From: an uncultured Lachnospiraceae bacterium
GTDB lineage: Bacteria > Bacillota > Clostridia > Lachnospirales > Lachnospiraceae
Assembly (NCBI GenBank): GCA_945868305.1
Contig: CAMBKU010000009.1
Coordinates: forward strand, 1 to 53,714
Direction: 5' to 3'
DNA length: 53,714 bases
Below the pieces are notes generated by a model. The model searched no databases. It worked only from the letters and a program-made list of their open reading frames with translations, and was not told where the DNA came from. The position numbers and the translations under genes were made by a program. This document shows, piece after piece, positions 43,952-53,348 of the stretch. How positions within the stretch are numbered: the first letter of the stretch is position 1; the number at the start of each line of letters is the position of its first letter.

Positions 43952-44938
43952 ATGAATATACGCAGGAAAAAAATGATACTTATTCCGGTACTTTGTGTCA
44001 GTCTGCTTTTAGGCGGATGCCAGATTGCCGGAAGAAAGGTTGTATTTACAACAGGACTTGGAAATAAGGATTTATTCAGGATAGGAGAAACCGTATGTAC
44101 TTTACCGGAAGCAAAGGTATATTTGTGCAACTACCAGAATATCTATGGTTCCGTTTATGGGGTGGAATTGTGGAAACAGGAGTCCAGCAAAAAGGAACTT
44201 GAGCAGTATGTAAAAGAAATGACGGTTTCTGAACTGGCAAGGATTACCTGCATGGATCAGCTTGCGAAGCAGCAGGATATTTCACTTAGTGAGGAAGAAA
44301 AGAAACAGGCAGCGGATGCAGCAAAGGCCTATTTTGTTTCTTTGACGGAAGATGAGATTGCATATATGGATGTTACCGAGGAAACGATACGGACGCTTTA
44401 TGAGAATTATGCATTAGCAGATAAGCTTTATCGGTCATTGACCGAAGGAGTCAATGAGGAAGTGAGTGACGATGAGGCTCGTATCATGCATGCCATGCAG
44501 ATATTTGTCACGGAAAAGGAAAAGGCGAATGTCATTGCCCAGAGGCTCGCGGCGGGAGAGGATTTTATTTCACTTGCCAGCGATTACAACGAAGCGCAGG
44601 ATATTGAGGTCACTTTTGGCAGGGGAGATGTGCCGACAGAAGTGGAGGAAGAAGTTTTTTCTATGGAGGATGGACAGATATCACCTTGTATTGAGACTGC
44701 ATCAGGCTACTATTTTATCAAGTGTGTGAATAAATACGATGAGGAACTGACGCAGGAAAATAAGGTAAAAATTGCCCAGGAGCGGGAAAAAACAGCGTTT
44801 AATGATGCCTATGATGAGTTTGTCTCGGAGCAGGATTCCATGCTCAATGAGAAGCTCTGGGAGGAAACAAAGATGGACACAAGCGGAAAGATAACGACAA
44901 ATAGTTTCTTTTCCGTGTATGCGCAGTATTGCAGGTAA
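43952..44938 (+). CDS. Parvulin-type peptidyl-prolyl isomerase lipoprotein
   Basis: The 328-residue precursor has a lipoprotein signal (LLLGGC, C23) and an N-terminal helical SurA/PrsA-like part. A parvulin domain lies at about 173-272, with 'ARIMHAMQIFVTEKEKANVIAQRLAAGEDFISLASDYNEAQ', 'EEEVFSMEDGQISPCIETASGYYFIKC'. The expected PrsA element 'H.LI....KA' is altered to 'HAMQIFVTEKEKA', so isomerase activity may be weak. It probably helps secreted proteins fold at the cell surface. It follows the flavoprotein gene closely and ends at the terminator shared with htpG. Confidence 0.87.
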   Translation: MNIRRKKMILIPVLCVSLLLGGCQIAGRKVVFTTGLGNKDLFRIGETVCTLPEAKVYLCNYQNIYGSVYGVELWKQESSKKELEQYVKEMTVSELARITCMDQLAKQQDISLSEEEKKQAADAAKAYFVSLTEDEIAYMDVTEETIRTLYENYALADKLYRSLTEGVNEEVSDDEARIMHAMQIFVTEKEKANVIAQRLAAGEDFISLASDYNEAQDIEVTFGRGDVPTEVEEEVFSMEDGQISPCIETASGYYFIKCVNKYDEELTQENKVKIAQEREKTAFNDAYDEFVSEQDSMLNEKLWEETKMDTSGKITTNSFFSVYAQYCR

Positions 44939-44958
44939 GATTTAAAAATGCATGAAGA

Positions 44959-44992
44959 AAGGGAGACGGCTTCTTTATGAAGCGTCTCCCTT
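44959..44992. terminator. Bidirectional terminator between the parvulin and htpG genes
   Basis: AAGGGAGAC and GTCTCCCTT, with an inner GCTTC/GAAGC stem, form a strong hairpin between convergent genes. T-rich or A-rich sequence lies on each side. Confidence 0.82.
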
Positions 44993-44997
44993 AAATA

Positions 44998-47100
44998 TTA
45001 TTTTGCCAGTAACATCATAATCTTGTTGCTCCGGGCAATGAATTTTGTCATGGCATCCGGTGTCAACGGCTGGTTGCTTAACATGGCAAGATCATAAAGT
45101 TGTTCGCAGAACATTGGTACATTTTCGGAATCTTTGTTTTCCAGAATGTATTTTACAAGGTCGTTGGCTGCGTTTAAGGTCAGGGTAGCATCTGCTGCAA
45201 ACATGGAAGAATCCATACCGCCCATACCGCCGGCAGCATACATTTTCATCATATCCTGCATACGTCGGCCTTCTTCGGAGAGAGTGATGATGGAGGCAAT
45301 ATCCGCATTTTTCAGCTTTTCTACCTGAATGTTTAGCTTGTCATTGCTTAATGCCTTATGGAAGACCTCGGTTAAGGTATCGGTAGCATCTTTTAAATCT
45401 TCTTCCGGGATATCTTCTTTTAAGGTATCTGTTACGTCTGCATCAATACGCATGAATTTGTAATGGTCGTTTCTGCGCTCTAACTGGGAAATGAAAGAGC
45501 TATCAATGTTGTGATCTAAGATAACCGCATCCATGCCTTGTTCTTTGAAAAGATTGATATATTGTCCCTGCTGAGCTTCGTCTGTGACATAATAGACTAC
45601 TTTTCTGGAATCTTTTTCTTCTTCGTTTTCTGGAGCTTCTGTTGTAGAAGTTTCTGTGTTCTCAGAAGTTTCTGCGCTTTCTTCTGTAGCAGAAGCCGCG
45701 GAATCTTCTTTCGTTTCTTCTTCTTTCTTTAATAATTCTGGAAGTGTGAGATACTTGTGGTCAAGGTTCTTAAACAGAATCGAATCGTTCATCTTATCAC
45801 AGAATTTCTCGTCTTTTAAGCAGCCGAATTTGATGAATGGGCTGATGTCATCCCAGTATTTTTCGTAAGAGTCTTTATCTGTCTTGCACATACCAGTCAG
45901 CTTATCGGCAACCTTCTTTGTGATATAATCGGAAATCTTCTTTACAAAGCCATCATTCTGCAGGGCGCTTCTGGAAACATTAAGCGGAAGATCCGGGCAG
46001 TCGATGACACCCTTTAAAAGCATTAAGAATTCCGGGATAACTTCTTTGATGTTGTCTGCGATAAATACCTGATTGTTGTATAATTTAATCGTTCCTTCGA
46101 TGGAGTCATATTCGGTATTGATTTTCGGGAAATACAAGATACCTTTCAAGTTAAACGGATAATCCATATTTAAGTGAATCCAGAACAAGGGCTCCTTGTA
46201 ATCCATAAATACTTTGCGGTAAAATGCTTTGTATTCTTCATCGGTACAGTCTTTTGGATTTTTTGCCCACAGTGGATTAGTATCATTGAGCGGCACCGGT
46301 CGTTTTAAAATTTTTAATTTTTCCTTTTGAGGAGAAATTTCAACAACTTCTTTTTCGCCGTTTTCATTTTCCTTTTCTTCCGTCTTTGCCTCTTCTATGA
46401 TTGTTTCGATGACGGTATCGGTGTCTAATTTGTCTTCCGGATTAATAGTTTCATATTCCGGCTCAGCATTTGCTTTTGTCAGATAAATTTCAGTTGGCAT
46501 AAAAGAGCAGTATTTTTCAATTACTTCTCTTGCGCGGTATTCGTTGGCAAACTCCAGACAATCCTCATTTAAGTACAGGGTAATTTCTGTACCGACGGTG
46601 GTTTTGCCGCCATCTGCAATATCATAATCGGAACCTCCGTCACAGGTCCAGTGAACCGGAGTAGAACCTTCTTTATAGGATAAAGTGTCAATCGTAACTT
46701 CGTCGGCAACCATGAAAGCAGAATAGAAGCCGAGACCAAAATGTCCAATAATCTGATCGTCATTTGCTTTGTCTTTATACTTTTCGATAAAATCTGTAGC
46801 ACCGGAGAAAGCAATCTGGCAGATGTATTCTTCTACCTCGTCTGCAGTCATTCCAAGACCGTTATCAATAAATTTTAAGGTCTTTTCATCCGGATTTACG
46901 ATGACTTCAATTTTTGCCTTATAATCAGCAGGTAACTCGTATTCTCCCATCATTTCCAGTTTTTTCAACTTGGTGATGGCATCGCAGCCGTTGCTAATCA
47001 ATTCACGATAGAAAATATCGTGGTCAGAATATAACCATTTTTTGATAATTGGAAAAAGATTCTCGCTGTCAATTGAAAGACTTCCATGTTTGTTACTCAT
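44998..47100 (-). CDS. htpG: Molecular chaperone HtpG (Hsp90)
   Basis: The 700-residue Hsp90 begins with 'IFYRELISNGCDAITKL' (ATP lid and E33-type region), 'DNGLGMT' (79-85) and 'GHFGLGFYSAFMVAD' (119-133). It has the middle domain 'PLFWIHLNMDYPFNLKGILYFP' and 'LPLNVSRSALQ'. It is about 75 residues longer than E. coli HtpG (624) because of an acidic charged linker (about 235-262) and an acidic Ser/Thr/Glu insertion (about 459-499). The start codon ATG (complement at 47098-47100) sits 7 bases after AGGAG. It is controlled by a CIRCE operator upstream. Confidence 0.97.
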   Translation of the reverse strand: MSNKHGSLSIDSENLFPIIKKWLYSDHDIFYRELISNGCDAITKLKKLEMMGEYELPADYKAKIEVIVNPDEKTLKFIDNGLGMTADEVEEYICQIAFSGATDFIEKYKDKANDDQIIGHFGLGFYSAFMVADEVTIDTLSYKEGSTPVHWTCDGGSDYDIADGGKTTVGTEITLYLNEDCLEFANEYRAREVIEKYCSFMPTEIYLTKANAEPEYETINPEDKLDTDTVIETIIEEAKTEEKENENGEKEVVEISPQKEKLKILKRPVPLNDTNPLWAKNPKDCTDEEYKAFYRKVFMDYKEPLFWIHLNMDYPFNLKGILYFPKINTEYDSIEGTIKLYNNQVFIADNIKEVIPEFLMLLKGVIDCPDLPLNVSRSALQNDGFVKKISDYITKKVADKLTGMCKTDKDSYEKYWDDISPFIKFGCLKDEKFCDKMNDSILFKNLDHKYLTLPELLKKEEETKEDSAASATEESAETSENTETSTTEAPENEEEKDSRKVVYYVTDEAQQGQYINLFKEQGMDAVILDHNIDSSFISQLERRNDHYKFMRIDADVTDTLKEDIPEEDLKDATDTLTEVFHKALSNDKLNIQVEKLKNADIASIITLSEEGRRMQDMMKMYAAGGMGGMDSSMFAADATLTLNAANDLVKYILENKDSENVPMFCEQLYDLAMLSNQPLTPDAMTKFIARSNKIMMLLAK

Positions 47101-47185
47101 ACATACAACACTCCTTTAAAATCATTATCTGATGACGGATATCCGCCTCTGTCGCAAAAATGTGTAGGAAAAATCTACAAGTAAA

Positions 47186-47214
47186 ATATTATAACGGGGA
47201 AATGGAAAAGTCAA
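47186..47214 (-). promoter_or_regulatory. htpG promoter
   Basis: On the minus strand, TTGACT (47214-47209) is followed by TAATAT (47191-47186) at 17 bp. A TATAAT shifted by two bases (47193-47188) is also present at 15 bp. The CIRCE element lies directly upstream of the -35. Confidence 0.6.
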
Positions 47215-47221
47215 TAGAAAA

Positions 47222-47248
47222 TTAGCACTCTTTTTGAATGAGTGCTAA
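47222..47248 (-). promoter_or_regulatory. CIRCE element (HrcA operator) upstream of htpG
   Basis: TTAGCACTC and GAGTGCTAA are separated by nine bases, matching the CIRCE consensus exactly. HrcA would repress htpG here and release it on heat shock. The divergent marR gene also lies within reach. Confidence 0.93.
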
Positions 47249-47327
47249 CAAAAATGAAAATGGCCTTGAAAATAGAGGGGTGCAGGATTATAAAATTTTT
47301 ATAAACTAATTTGACATGAATTTGGTA

Positions 47328-47374
47328 TTGACATTTCCTGAATGTTTAGCTACTATACTGTATGGCAACTAAAC
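47328..47374 (+). promoter_or_regulatory. marR promoter with imperfect operator dyad
   Basis: TTGACA (47328-47333) and TACTAT (47351-47356) are separated by 17 bp. A 31-bp imperfect inverted repeat (47344-47374, ends GTTTAG and CTAAAC, centre at 47359) covers the -10 and start region, as expected for MarR autorepression. Confidence 0.62.
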
Positions 47375-47385
47375 AGGAGGGGAAA

Positions 47386-47844
47386 ATGAATCATTTTAAA
47401 GAAATTTCCAGATTAACAGAAAGAGTAATGCATAAGTATAATCAATTCGAGAAGCAACCGCGTGAATATAGTCCAGGTATTATTTTAAAACAGGCAGAGA
47501 TTCATACGATTTCACTCATTGGAGATTACCCAGATATAAATGTATCGACACTTGCTAAAATGCGAGGCATAACAAGAGGAGCTGCATCGCAAATGGTTTA
47601 TAAACTTGAAGAAAAGGGACTGGTTCGTAAATGCATTTCGCCTGTTACAGACAACGAGGTATGCCTGTCTCTTACAGATGCGGGACAAAAGGCATATAAA
47701 GCGCATTTACAATATCATGAAGAAGCAAATTTGGATTTTTTTAAAGAGCTTTCAAATATGCCAGAGGAATATGAAGGCTATTTGATAAAGTTGTTGGAGC
47801 ATTTTGACAAATCTTTGGATGAACGATTGAAGAATAAGGAGTAG
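47386..47844 (+). CDS. MarR family transcriptional regulator
   Basis: I use ATG 47386, directly after CAGGAGGGG; the ATG at 47362 lies in the promoter. The 152-residue protein has a winged helix-turn-helix 'INVSTLAKMRGITRGAASQMVYKLEEKGLVRKCISPVTDNEVCLSLTDAGQKAYKAH', typical of MarR. It has a single cysteine pair-like arrangement only in the wing. It stands 4 bp before an alpha/beta hydrolase gene, so the pair is probably coregulated, and likely senses a phenolic or other aromatic compound. This is inferred from the family. Confidence 0.9.
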   Translation: MNHFKEISRLTERVMHKYNQFEKQPREYSPGIILKQAEIHTISLIGDYPDINVSTLAKMRGITRGAASQMVYKLEEKGLVRKCISPVTDNEVCLSLTDAGQKAYKAHLQYHEEANLDFFKELSNMPEEYEGYLIKLLEHFDKSLDERLKNKE

Positions 47845-47848
47845 GCTT

Positions 47849-48805
47849 ATGAAAAACAAAAAAAACAGAGCAATATATTTTGAAGAATACAGAAAAATCA
47901 ATGGGATAGAGCAGTATCTATTTCATGCGGGTACATCGGATAAAAATCCGGTAATTCTTTTTCTTCATGCTTTTGCAAGTGCAGAATCACTAATGACAAA
48001 TCTTTTTCAGGAAAGATGGGAAGAACTTTTTACCGTAGTGCATTTAGATCAGCGGGGAGCAGGAAAAACTTTTACAAAAAATCCAACAGCGGCGCCGACA
48101 ATGGAATTGCAATTACAGGATATCCATGAAACAATTTTATATCTAAAGGAAAGATATCAGAAAGAAAAAATTATTTTAGTAGGTCATTCGTGGGGGTCTG
48201 TATTGGGAAGTATTTATATAAAACGTCATCCGGAGAATATTGCATATTATGTTGGAACGGGACAAGTAATCAGTGTTTTAGAAGGAGAAAGAAAAGGTTA
48301 TGAAAAGGCATTGGAAATTGCAATTCAAAAGAAAGATGTCAAATCACAGGAAAAGCTGAAAAGTATAGAACATTATCCATATGGAAATCCCGAAAATTTT
48401 ATAAAAGACTGTACGCAGCTTCGGACTGTTCAGCAGAAATATCATCTTGCACCAAGTAAAATGTCATATATTCCATTGTTTAAAGCTATGGTAACCAGTC
48501 CTATTTTTAGATTTTCAGATATTCATGCATTTTTGGGAGCTGAGAAAATAAATAGTAAATTGAATGAAGAAATGATGGATTTTGATTTAAATCAGGAGTT
48601 ATATGAATATAAAGTGCCAGTTTACTATATACTTGGTGCAAATGACTGGCAGGTTCCATATGTATTGGCTGAGGATTATTTTGAAAAAATAGAAGCGCCA
48701 AGAAAAAAGCTTTATTTGATTAAAGAGGCAGGGCATTTTACAATGGATGACCAGCCTGAAGAATTTTTTCAAGCGTTAGCTGACATTAATGCAGGTGAGC
48801 AGTAG
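47849..48805 (+). CDS. Alpha/beta hydrolase, proline iminopeptidase-like
   Basis: The 318-residue protein has the alpha/beta hydrolase triad: nucleophile Ser in 'VGHSWGSVLG', acid Asp in 'GANDWQVPY' and base His in 'KEAGHFTMDDQP'. An oxyanion strand ('VILFLHAFASAES') and 'LDQRGAGKTF' near the start match proline iminopeptidase relatives. Residues about 145-235 form a helical lid. Peptidase, esterase or lactonase activity is possible. It is transcribed with the MarR gene and ends at a strong hairpin. Confidence 0.87.
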   Translation: MKNKKNRAIYFEEYRKINGIEQYLFHAGTSDKNPVILFLHAFASAESLMTNLFQERWEELFTVVHLDQRGAGKTFTKNPTAAPTMELQLQDIHETILYLKERYQKEKIILVGHSWGSVLGSIYIKRHPENIAYYVGTGQVISVLEGERKGYEKALEIAIQKKDVKSQEKLKSIEHYPYGNPENFIKDCTQLRTVQQKYHLAPSKMSYIPLFKAMVTSPIFRFSDIHAFLGAEKINSKLNEEMMDFDLNQELYEYKVPVYYILGANDWQVPYVLAEDYFEKIEAPRKKLYLIKEAGHFTMDDQPEEFFQALADINAGEQ

Positions 48806-48818
48806 TATGGGGTATTAG

Positions 48819-48866
48819 AAAATGTGCCAAATATTCTATGATTGCATAGTTTATTTGGCACATTTT
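48819..48866. terminator. Bidirectional rho-independent terminator
   Basis: AAAATGTGCCAAATA pairs with TATTTGGCACATTTT, with an inner CTATG/CATAG stem. It lies between the convergent alpha/beta hydrolase and activase genes and is followed on the plus strand by T-rich sequence. Confidence 0.88.
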
Positions 48867-48879
48867 ATTTGATACTTTT

Positions 48880-51800
48880 TTATTCGCTCATTTCCTTCGC
48901 CAGATTCTTATTTGCAGTGGAGAGCATCAGTTTAATACGATTCAACTGATTTACCTCGCTGGCACCCGGATCATAATCGATGGCAACGATATTGGACAAT
49001 GGATACTCATGACGCAACTTTTTGATTACGCCCTTACCGACGATGTGGTTCGGCAGGCAGGCAAAAGGCTGTGTACACACAATATTGTTGGTTCCAGTAT
49101 GGATAAGCTCTAACATTTCTCCGGTTAAGAACCAGCCTTCACCTGTCTGGTTCCCGTGAGAAACAATTTCGTTGGCATATTTTGCAAGAGTTTCGATATG
49201 AGCAGGTGGATCAAAGTGCTTGCTCTTTTCAAATTCGTCTCTTGCGGCGCTTCTTAACCACTCAAAGAACTTGATGCCCATGTTGCAGGCAACCTGGGAT
49301 TTCCGGCTCATGCCAAGGTTGGTTGCTTTAAAGTTCTGGTTGTAGAAGCAGTAGAGCAAAAAGTCTGTGAGGTCAGGCACAACGGCCTCGGCGCCTTCTG
49401 CTTCCAGCAGGTCTACGAGATAGTTGTTCGCGGCGGGGAGAAATTTAACTAAAATCTCACCGACTACACCAACACGAGGTTTTTTGATGTCACGTATCGG
49501 CAGATTATCAAAATCGCGGATGATGTCGCGGCACATCTGTTTGTACTGCTTGTGGGACAAAATTTTATCCTGGGTAATAAATTCAATTACCTTTTTCTTC
49601 CATTTTTCGTGCATAGCGTTTGCAGAGCCAGGAACTGCCTCATAAGGTCTCATGCGGTACAGGCAACGCATGAAAATATCACCGAATTCTAAGGCGTATA
49701 AGCCGTGCTGAATGAGTGCCGGGGTAAATTTAAAGCCTGGATTTTTCTCAAGACCACTTAAGTTAATGGAGATAACCGGAACATCTTTGTAACCGGCTTT
49801 TTCCAAGGCACGGCGGATAAAGCCGATGTAATTGCTGGCACGGCAACCGCCTCCGGTCTGAGAAATCAGTACGGCAGTCTTGGACATATCGTATTTGCCA
49901 GACATAACAGCATCCATAATCTGACCAACTACCATTAGGGAAGGGTAGCAGGCATCGTTGTTTACGTATTTTAAACCTGCATTGACGGCATTTTTATTGT
50001 CATTGTCAAGAACCACCAGGTTATAGCCGGCAGCGTTAAAGGCAGGCTGCAGCAGTTCAAAGTGGATGGGAGACATCTGTGGGCAGAGAATAGTATAATT
50101 CTTGCGCATTTCTTCTGTAAAAACGGTACGTTCATAGTTTGCCGGAACAATTTTACGCTTTTCTTCTGTATGGCGCATTTCTCTTACACGGATGGCAGCA
50201 AGCAGGGAGCGGACACGGATACGTGCGGCACCCAGGTTGTTGACTTCGTCAATCTTAAGGCAGGTATAGATTTTACCTGATTTTGTTAAAATATCGCTGA
50301 CACAGTCTGTGGTAACGGCATCCAGACCGCAACCAAAAGAATTAAGCTGAATCAAATCCAGATTGTCAGTTGTCTTTACATAGTTTGCTGCAGCATAAAG
50401 TCTGGAATGGTACATCCATTGATCCATGACGATAAGCGGACGTTCAACTTTTGCCAGATGAGCGACAGAATCCTCGGTGAGCACCGCAATACCATAGGAG
50501 TTGATAAGCTCCGGGATACCGTGATTGATTTCGGGGTCTACATGGTAAGGACGTCCTGCCAGTACAATGCCACGTTTTCCGGTCTTTTTCAAATAGGCAA
50601 TGACTTCTTCGCCCTTGCGTTTCATGTCTTCTCTGGTATCGTTTAGTTCTTTCCATGCTGTATCTACTGCAGTGCGGATTTCCCGTGCTGGAATGTCAAA
50701 TTCTTCTTTGAAGATTTCTTCCAGTCGCCTGGTGAGCACTTTTTTGTTGGAGAATGATATAAACGGATTGATAAAACGCACTTTGCCGGAGGTAATCTCA
50801 TCTACATTGTTTTTGATGTTTTCCGCGTAGGAGGTTACGATTGGGCAGTTGTAGTGGTTGTTAGAATCCGGAAATTCATTTCGCTCATAAGGGATACACG
50901 GGTAAAAAATACAGTCAATACCTTCATGGATGAGCCAGGTCACATGCCCGTGTGCCAGCTTTGCCGGGTAGCATTCCGATTCGCTCGGAATGGATTCAAT
51001 ACCAAGTTCGTAAATGGAACGGGTAGATTGCGGAGAAAGTACCACTTTAAATTTCAGAGCTTTAAAAAAGACAGCCCAGAACGGGTAGTTCTCATACATA
51101 TTAAGTACTCTTGGAATACCAATAGTTCCTCTTGTGGCTTCGGTATCGGAAAGAGGTTCGTAATCAAAAATACGCTTGTTTTTATATTCAAAGAGGTTCG
51201 GGATGTTTTCTTCGTTCTTTTCTTTGCCAAGACCTCGTTCACAGCGGTTTCCGGTGATGTAACGCCGGTTGCCGGAAAACAGATTGATGGTCAAAAGACA
51301 ATGGTTAGTACATCCCTGACACCGGGTCAGCTTGGTGTCAAAGGTCAGCTTATTAATTTCATCAATGGTAAGCATCGTGGATTTGTAGTCTTTTGTGTGA
51401 CGTTCTCTTGCAATCAGGGCAGCACCGAAAGCGCCCATGATACCAGCAATATCCGGTCTTACTGCTTCACAGCCGGAAATCTTTTCAAAGCTTCGTAAAA
51501 CGGCATCATTATAAAAGGTACCGCCCTGTACCACGATATTTTTGCCAAGTTCGCTGGCATCGGAGAGCTTGATTACCTTAAAAAGTGCATTTTTGATGAC
51601 AGAATAAGCAAGTCCGGCAGAAATATCTGCTACGGAAGCTCCTTCCTTCTGAGCTTGTTTTACTTTGGAATTCATAAATACGGTACAGCGGGTTCCGAGG
51701 TCAATCGGATTTTTCGCAAACAAAGCCTCTTTTGCAAAATCCTGTACAGAAAAATTTAAAGATTTTGCGAAAGTTTCTATGAATGAACCGCAACCGGAGG

Positions 51801-53142
51801 AGCATGCCTCATTAAGCTGTACGCTGTCAACAGTCTGATTTTTAATTTTGATGCATTTCATGTCCTGACCGCCGATGTCTAAAATACAGTCGACTTCTGG
51901 ATTAAAGAAAGCTGCAGCATAATAGTGGGATACAGTTTCTACTTCTCCCTCGTCCAGCATCAGGGCAGCTTTGATTAAAGCTTCACCATAACCAGTGGAG
52001 CAGGAATGGACGATGTGGGCATCCTCCGGAAGAAGACGGTAAATCTCCTTGATTGAGCGGAGGCAGGTAGCAAGTGGGCTTCCATTATTGTTGCTGTAAA
52101 AAGAATAAAGCAATGAACCATCTTCACCGACCAGTGCAACCTTAGTTGTAGTAGAGCCGGCATCAATGCCTAGATAACAGTCACCCTTGTAAGAAGACAA
52201 ATCCTTTGTGGTGACATGATTATTGCCGTGGCGCTCCAAAAAGGCGTCGTATTCTGCCTGATTCTTAAATAAAGGCTCCATACGTTCCACTTCAAATTCC
52301 ATATGAATATCAGAGGAAAGTTTTTCCAGCAAATCTTTCGTTGTGGTCGTGACATCTTCCTTGTAATTTAAGGCAGAACCGATTGCTGCAAAGAGATGGG
52401 AATTTTCCGGGGTAATGGCATGCTCATCATCCAGTTTTAGCGTGCGGATAAAAGCGGCCTTAAGCTCTGATAAAAAGTGCAGTGGACCACCTAAGAAAGC
52501 TACGTGACCACGAATCGGTTTGCCGCAGGCAAGACCACTGATGGTCTGGTTAACTACTGCCTGAAAAATAGAAGCGGAAAGATCCTCTCTGGTAGCTCCC
52601 TCGTTGATGAGCGGCTGAATGTCGGTTTTGGCAAATACACCGCAGCGTGCGGCAATCGGATAGATTGCTTTGTAGCTTTTGGCATATTCATTCAGTCCCG
52701 GTGCATCGGTCTGCAAAAGAGAAGCCATCTGGTCAATAAAGGAACCTGTGCCCCCGGCGCAGATACCGTTCATACGCTGTTCTACATTGCCGCCTTCGAA
52801 ATAAATGATTTTGGCATCTTCGCCGCCAAGTTCGATGGCAACGTCTGTCTGCGGTGCGTAATGCTGCAGTGCGGTAGAAACAGAAATAACTTCCTGTACA
52901 AAGGGGACACCCAGATGTTTTGCCAGCGTAAGACCACCGGATCCTGTAATCATCGGAGCAACGGAAAGATTGCCCAACGCATCATGAGCTTTTTTTATGA
53001 GAGACTGTAAAGTTTCCCTGATATTGGCGAAATGTCTTTCATAATCTGAAAATAAAAGTTCATCCTTTTCATTTAGAATAGCGACTTTAACGGTAGTAGA
53101 ACCAATGTCTATACCGAGCTTATGCAAGTTATTGTTTTTCAT
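48880..53142 (-). CDS. Large 2-hydroxyacyl-CoA dehydratase activase-like protein
   Basis: The 1420-residue protein starts at the ATG complementary to 53140-53142 (AGGTGG upstream). It has two BcrA/BadF/HgdC ATPase domains. The first (about 8-265) begins '[14 protein letters not shown]' and keeps the Fe-S cysteines C128 and C167. The second (about 322-590) begins '[14 protein letters not shown]' with C447 and C486. A DUF2229-type region and HgdB-like segments follow (from about 640 to the end), including '[11 protein letters not shown]' (CxxCxxxC). Relatives use ATP to deliver one electron to a dehydratase. Fusion of the two activase domains to the other part is standard for this clostridial family; the substrate is unknown. 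Confidence 0.9.
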   Translation of the reverse strand: MKNNNLHKLGIDIGSTTVKVAILNEKDELLFSDYERHFANIRETLQSLIKKAHDALGNLSVAPMITGSGGLTLAKHLGVPFVQEVISVSTALQHYAPQTDVAIELGGEDAKIIYFEGGNVEQRMNGICAGGTGSFIDQMASLLQTDAPGLNEYAKSYKAIYPIAARCGVFAKTDIQPLINEGATREDLSASIFQAVVNQTISGLACGKPIRGHVAFLGGPLHFLSELKAAFIRTLKLDDEHAITPENSHLFAAIGSALNYKEDVTTTTKDLLEKLSSDIHMEFEVERMEPLFKNQAEYDAFLERHGNNHVTTKDLSSYKGDCYLGIDAGSTTTKVALVGEDGSLLYSFYSNNNGSPLATCLRSIKEIYRLLPEDAHIVHSCSTGYGEALIKAALMLDEGEVETVSHYYAAAFFNPEVDCILDIGGQDMKCIKIKNQTVDSVQLNEACSSGCGSFIETFAKSLNFSVQDFAKEALFAKNPIDLGTRCTVFMNSKVKQAQKEGASVADISAGLAYSVIKNALFKVIKLSDASELGKNIVVQGGTFYNDAVLRSFEKISGCEAVRPDIAGIMGAFGAALIARERHTKDYKSTMLTIDEINKLTFDTKLTRCQGCTNHCLLTINLFSGNRRYITGNRCERGLGKEKNEENIPNLFEYKNKRIFDYEPLSDTEATRGTIGIPRVLNMYENYPFWAVFFKALKFKVVLSPQSTRSIYELGIESIPSESECYPAKLAHGHVTWLIHEGIDCIFYPCIPYERNEFPDSNNHYNCPIVTSYAENIKNNVDEITSGKVRFINPFISFSNKKVLTRRLEEIFKEEFDIPAREIRTAVDTAWKELNDTREDMKRKGEEVIAYLKKTGKRGIVLAGRPYHVDPEINHGIPELINSYGIAVLTEDSVAHLAKVERPLIVMDQWMYHSRLYAAANYVKTTDNLDLIQLNSFGCGLDAVTTDCVSDILTKSGKIYTCLKIDEVNNLGAARIRVRSLLAAIRVREMRHTEEKRKIVPANYERTVFTEEMRKNYTILCPQMSPIHFELLQPAFNAAGYNLVVLDNDNKNAVNAGLKYVNNDACYPSLMVVGQIMDAVMSGKYDMSKTAVLISQTGGGCRASNYIGFIRRALEKAGYKDVPVISINLSGLEKNPGFKFTPALIQHGLYALEFGDIFMRCLYRMRPYEAVPGSANAMHEKWKKKVIEFITQDKILSHKQYKQMCRDIIRDFDNLPIRDIKKPRVGVVGEILVKFLPAANNYLVDLLEAEGAEAVVPDLTDFLLYCFYNQNFKATNLGMSRKSQVACNMGIKFFEWLRSAARDEFEKSKHFDPPAHIETLAKYANEIVSHGNQTGEGWFLTGEMLELIHTGTNNIVCTQPFACLPNHIVGKGVIKKLRHEYPLSNIVAIDYDPGASEVNQLNRIKLMLSTANKNLAKEMSE

Positions 53143-53204
53143 AGATACCACCTGTTACTTCATATTTTATATATATGCGTCATTTGTAAACTCAAACAAA
53201 GTAC

Positions 53205-53233
53205 ATTATACGACAGGAAAATACAAAACACAA
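53205..53233 (-). promoter_or_regulatory. Promoter of the activase-like gene
   Basis: On the minus strand, TTGTGT (53233-53228) and a perfect TATAAT (53210-53205) are separated by 17 bp, 60-70 bp upstream of the ATG. Confidence 0.6.
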
Positions 53234-53348
53234 CGCAGAAATTTTTATTTTAGAAATAGTTTACACTTTTGTGCATTTTTATGTCCGTGCAGGCACAAAA
53301 TGACGAAAACGGAATAGGATAAAGGGAAAGAATTTAGGAGTAATGATC

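Noticed and set aside
47311-47316. An upstream TTGACA as the marR -35 box
   Set aside because: No -10 box lies at a suitable distance. The TTGACA at 47328 pairs with TACTAT at 17 bp.
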